Part shown: piece after piece, positions 61,710-64,000 of the stretch | Position numbering within the stretch: the first letter of the stretch is position 1 | Layout of the letters: the number at the start of each line of letters is the position of its first letter | Assembly: GCA_963748985.1 (NCBI GenBank) | Contig: CAVVKQ010000003.1 | Span: 14,408 to 78,407 of the forward strand | Reading direction: 5' to 3' | From: RPQJ01 sp963748985 | Lineage (GTDB): Bacteria > Pseudomonadota > Gammaproteobacteria > Steroidobacterales > Steroidobacteraceae | Length of the DNA stretch: 64,000 nt | The notes under the pieces: model-generated | Told to the model about the DNA's origin: nothing | The model's input: only the letters and a program-made list of their open reading frames with translations | Database searches by the model: none | Program-made: the position numbers and the translations under genes

Positions 61710-63032
61710 TCACAGGGCCCAGTTGCCGTACACGGTCAGCACGACGGCCAGCGACTGGTCGTACGAGCCGACCAGGTTGCCGCGCCCGCCGAGCAGCGGG
61801 GGCAGCACGCTGCGCTTGTCGACGTCGATGTTGCCGCCGTAGAGCAGCGCCGTCGTGAATCCCCACTTGAACGATTCACTGGCCTGTTTTTCGCCGCCGG
61901 CACCCAGCCGCCACGTCGAGTTGACCGGGAACAGCGGCGAGACGTCGTTGCCGTCCTGGAAGCCGGAGTCGTAGGCGAGGCCGGCGTTCACTTTCCACTG
62001 GCTGTCCGTGCGGTACTGCGCGCCAATTGCGACGTGCCAGGTGTCGTCGAACGACAGTGGGTTGGTGAGGCTCGACGGGTTCTGGGTGTTGTCGATGCCG
62101 ATCTCGACCTCGCCGAACTCCGACCAGTCCTGCCAGCCGACGTTGCCCATCAGGGCCCAGCGGTCGTTGATCTCCGTGTACACGCTGCCCATCACCTGCT
62201 GCGGCACGATGGCGCCGACATCCACGGGCGCATCGAGCAGGCCGCGCGACTGCAGCAGCGCGGTCAGGATCGGCCCGACCCCCGAGAATTTCGCACGGCC
62301 GCTGAAATCGAGGTCGATCTCGGACGTGTAGGTAAGCCCCAGGCGCGTGCCCGCCGTCGGCTCGTACAGCACGCCGACATTGCCGCCCCAGCCCCAGGTG
62401 TCGTCGTCGATCTCGAGCCGCCCGTCGCCCAGCGACGGCACTGCGTTGTTGATCGCGACCTTCTGGTCGAAAATGCCGTACATGCCGTTGATGCCCGCGC
62501 CGAGCGACCACTTGTCGTTCACTCGATACGCGATCGACGGCATGACGGACACGCCGACGAGGTCGCCGACCTGCACGCGGTAGCGACCCACCCAGTCTTC
62601 GTCGTAGTCCAGCATGGAGCCGAAGTTGCCCGCCACGGCGAAGCCCAGCGCGAAATCGGGCGACACGCGATGCGTCAGGAAGGCGCCGCCGCCCGGGACG
62701 TACCCGTTCGAGCCGATGGCGCGGCCGCCGTCGCCACTGCCCAGGCCGGGCGAGGTGTCGCTGCCGACCGCGAACTGCGTGTTCAGCCACATCAGCTGGC
62801 CGCCCACGAGCACTTGCGTGCCGTCGAGTTTCGTCATGCCGGCCGGGTTCGTGAACGCCGTCGATGCATCCTGCGCACGCGCCGCATAGCCAGCCGCGGC
62901 GAGCCCGGGCTCGGCCGTGCCGAACTCGTACAGCAGCAGCCCGCCGGCCTGGGCGGTGCTGGCGATGAGCACTGTCGCCGCGACTGCAGCCGTCGCTGAG
63001 GCAGTAAGAATTGCCCTGCGTACCTCGGTCAT
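61710..63032 (-). CDS. FadL/OmpP1/TodX-family outer-membrane transport protein
   Basis: 440 residues. Signal peptide 1-29 (ends STAQA), then GGLLLYEFGTAEPGLAAAGY and AARAQDASTAFTNPAGMTKL, the N-terminal hatch with the NPA motif of the FadL family. A 14-strand barrel follows and ends VLTVYGNWAL. It should admit hydrophobic molecules such as fatty acids or alkyl compounds. Placed directly after an alkylsulfatase gene, so uptake of long-chain alcohols, sulfates or fatty acids is likely. Flanked by two broken outer-membrane protein genes. Confidence 0.9.
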   Translation of the reverse strand: MTEVRRAILTASATAAVAATVLIASTAQAGGLLLYEFGTAEPGLAAAGYAARAQDASTAFTNPAGMTKLDGTQVLVGGQLMWLNTQFAVGSDTSPGLGSGDGGRAIGSNGYVPGGGAFLTHRVSPDFALGFAVAGNFGSMLDYDEDWVGRYRVQVGDLVGVSVMPSIAYRVNDKWSLGAGINGMYGIFDQKVAINNAVPSLGDGRLEIDDDTWGWGGNVGVLYEPTAGTRLGLTYTSEIDLDFSGRAKFSGVGPILTALLQSRGLLDAPVDVGAIVPQQVMGSVYTEINDRWALMGNVGWQDWSEFGEVEIGIDNTQNPSSLTNPLSFDDTWHVAIGAQYRTDSQWKVNAGLAYDSGFQDGNDVSPLFPVNSTWRLGAGGEKQASESFKWGFTTALLYGGNIDVDKRSVLPPLLGGRGNLVGSYDQSLAVVLTVYGNWAL

Positions 63033-63268
63033 GATCGAGCCTCTGATGGTTTGCAACTGACTGACCCGGACTCGGCGACCACCGGCACCCGCAGGGGCCC
63101 GATCTGCGCGTCGCCTTCGATCATCGCTCCCATTCATTACAGGAACACGGTTTGGCGCCAGTCGCCTGAGGGCGACTGGGCCAATGCAGGCGCGCCGCTG
63201 GCCAGCAGCGCGCCTGCGAAGAGAGCGTGTGACAGACGCCGTCCCCGAGCTATCGGCAAGCAGTTCAT
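63033..63268 (-). pseudogene. N-terminal fragment of an exported outer-membrane-protein-like gene
   Basis: Starting at 63268 (or 63277) the minus strand encodes a good signal peptide, RGRRLSHALFAGALLASGAP-ALA, then QSPSGDWRQTVFL and two successive stops (TAA TGA at 63134-63139). In the same frame it resumes MGAMIEGDAQIGPLRVPV, which fits the usual continuation of small exported beta-barrel proteins (GDWRxTxxxYxMGAxIxGxxxxGPxxVPV). It then loses resemblance and runs into fadL. It begins 19 bases after the alkylsulfatase stop, so it was probably the second gene of that operon before nonsense mutations and loss of its 3' part. Confidence 0.6.
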
Positions 63269-63287
63269 CAATCTCATCTCCATCGGA

Positions 63288-64000
63288 TCAGTCAGTCACT
63301 ATCAGGCCGGTGGCCGGCAGCGCGAACGACCGCCCAGGCGGCACCTGGCGCTGCGTCGGGGCGGTGCCCGGCAGGATCTCGAAATCCGGCGTGAACGTGA
63401 CCATCAAGTCGCGCAGCTTGTGGATGATCGTACGATCGCCCTCGAAACGGGCCTTGCCTTCGTCCGCGAGCTGGTCGAAGGTCGCCACGCCCATCATGAC
63501 CCGGTTGAGGTCCGCGCGGTTCACGGTGACCGTCAGGTCGGGCTTCGGCGCCAGGAAGCCCTGGATGTTCGTAAGCGTCGCGTTCTCGAGCTCGATCGCG
63601 TACTTCTCGCCGTTGTCAGGCGTGATGAGGTTGGCCGTGTAGTGCAGACCCTCGGCCTTCTTCGGGTCCATGCTGATGCCGAGGAAGTCGAGCCACTGCT
63701 CGGTGCTCATCGCCCGGACGACGTCGGGACCGGTCGAGCGCGGCGGCACACCGCCCGGCATCCCGTTGCGCAGCTCGAACGCGCCCTGCAGGAACGTGTT
63801 GCGCACGCTGGTGCTCTCGGCCTGGTAGCCGAGTTGCTCGTAGGCGTCGGCCAGGAGCCGGCGCGCCGGCATGTTCTTGGGCTCGGCGAACACCAGTCGG
63901 TTAAGGATCTCGCTGGCGTGCAGGTACTTGCCCTGCGCCACGAGTTCCTTGCCCTTGGCGATGATCTTGTCCGAGCCGCCCATCATCTCGACGTAGAGCG
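63288..64000 (-). CDS. SdsA1-like alkyl sulfatase, C-terminal part
   Basis: About 237 C-terminal residues; the gene continues past the right edge. YVEMMGGSDKIIAKGKEL, then ASEILNRLVFAEPKN, ARRLLADAYEQLGYQAES and RNTFLQGAFELRNG is the alkyl-sulfatase dimerisation domain. MSTEQWLDFLGISMDPKKAE, followed by LTVTVNRADLNRVMMG, is the C-terminal SCP2-like domain. The metallo-beta-lactamase catalytic domain lies outside the window. Family members (SdsA1, BDS1) hydrolyse primary alkyl sulfates such as SDS to fatty alcohol and sulfate. Together with FadL this suggests use of alkyl sulfates. Confidence 0.88.
   Translation of the reverse strand, partial: LYVEMMGGSDKIIAKGKELVAQGKYLHASEILNRLVFAEPKNMPARRLLADAYEQLGYQAESTSVRNTFLQGAFELRNGMPGGVPPRSTGPDVVRAMSTEQWLDFLGISMDPKKAEGLHYTANLITPDNGEKYAIELENATLTNIQGFLAPKPDLTVTVNRADLNRVMMGVATFDQLADEGKARFEGDRTIIHKLRDLMVTFTPDFEILPGTAPTQRQVPPGRSFALPATGLIVTD

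Overview
This is a gene-dense, GC-rich chromosomal window from a gammaproteobacterium. The gene order pilS-pilR-pilA-pilBCD-coaE-zapD-yacG, mutT-secA-M23-lpxC and the complete mraZ-to-ftsZ division/cell-wall cluster is typical of that class. The abundance of acyl-CoA, FadL, TonB and sulfatase genes suggests a Steroidobacterales/Nevskiales-like environmental lineage. That placement is inference from gene content, not from a phylogeny.

Layout. 1-8.9 kb: a putative D-amino-acid / D-peptide scavenging locus. It holds a DmpA-type peptidase, an N-acyl-D-amino-acid deacylase, a PhyH-type dioxygenase, a TetR regulator, a TonB receptor, a DauA-like D-amino-acid dehydrogenase and an S41 peptidase. Three related inverted repeats (TTGACC-N3-GGTCAA type) lie on predicted -35 boxes in front of its transcription units, so the locus looks like one local TetR regulon. 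9-11.3 kb: sucCD, with an unusual histone-H1-like tail on SucD. 11.3-22.6 kb: type IV pilus regulation and assembly (pilS, pilR, sigma-54 promoter, pilA, pilB, pilC, pilD), then coaE, zapD, yacG, tpm and mutT. A pair of conserved-loop hairpins sits between tpm and mutT. 22.7-28.1 kb: secA, an M23 peptidase, a DUF721 protein and lpxC.

28.2-37.1 kb: an acyl-CoA degradation block (APH-like kinase, enoyl-CoA hydratase, FadB/FadJ-type fusion, thiolase, an AMACR-like gene with several frame lesions, a second CoA-transferase and a TIGR03084-like protein). It separates lpxC from ftsZ, which usually lie close together. 37.2-54.1 kb: the division/cell-wall cluster on the minus strand, mraZ-rsmH-ftsL-ftsI-murE-murF-mraY-murD-ftsW-murG-murC-ddlB-ftsQ-ftsA-ftsZ, mostly translationally coupled through 4-base overlaps. 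It is led by a clear sigma-70 promoter with three MraZ boxes. 54.4-58.3 kb: rnpB, rsmI, lpoA and yraN. 58.3-64 kb: DUF3604, DUF2860, FadL, two decayed outer-membrane-protein fragments and the C-terminal part of an SdsA1-like alkylsulfatase.

Two other themes run through the window. First, an interspersed family of heptanucleotide repeats (TTAGGGG-type and TAGTGAT-type), arranged as long inverted repeats, sits at five gene boundaries and several times supplies the stop codon of the adjacent gene. Second, pilA, pilC, a thiolase and an AMACR-like gene carry single-base frame disruptions. Several fall in short G/C runs, so sequencing or assembly error must be excluded before calling them pseudogenes. 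No tRNA, CRISPR array, insertion sequence or phage gene was seen.
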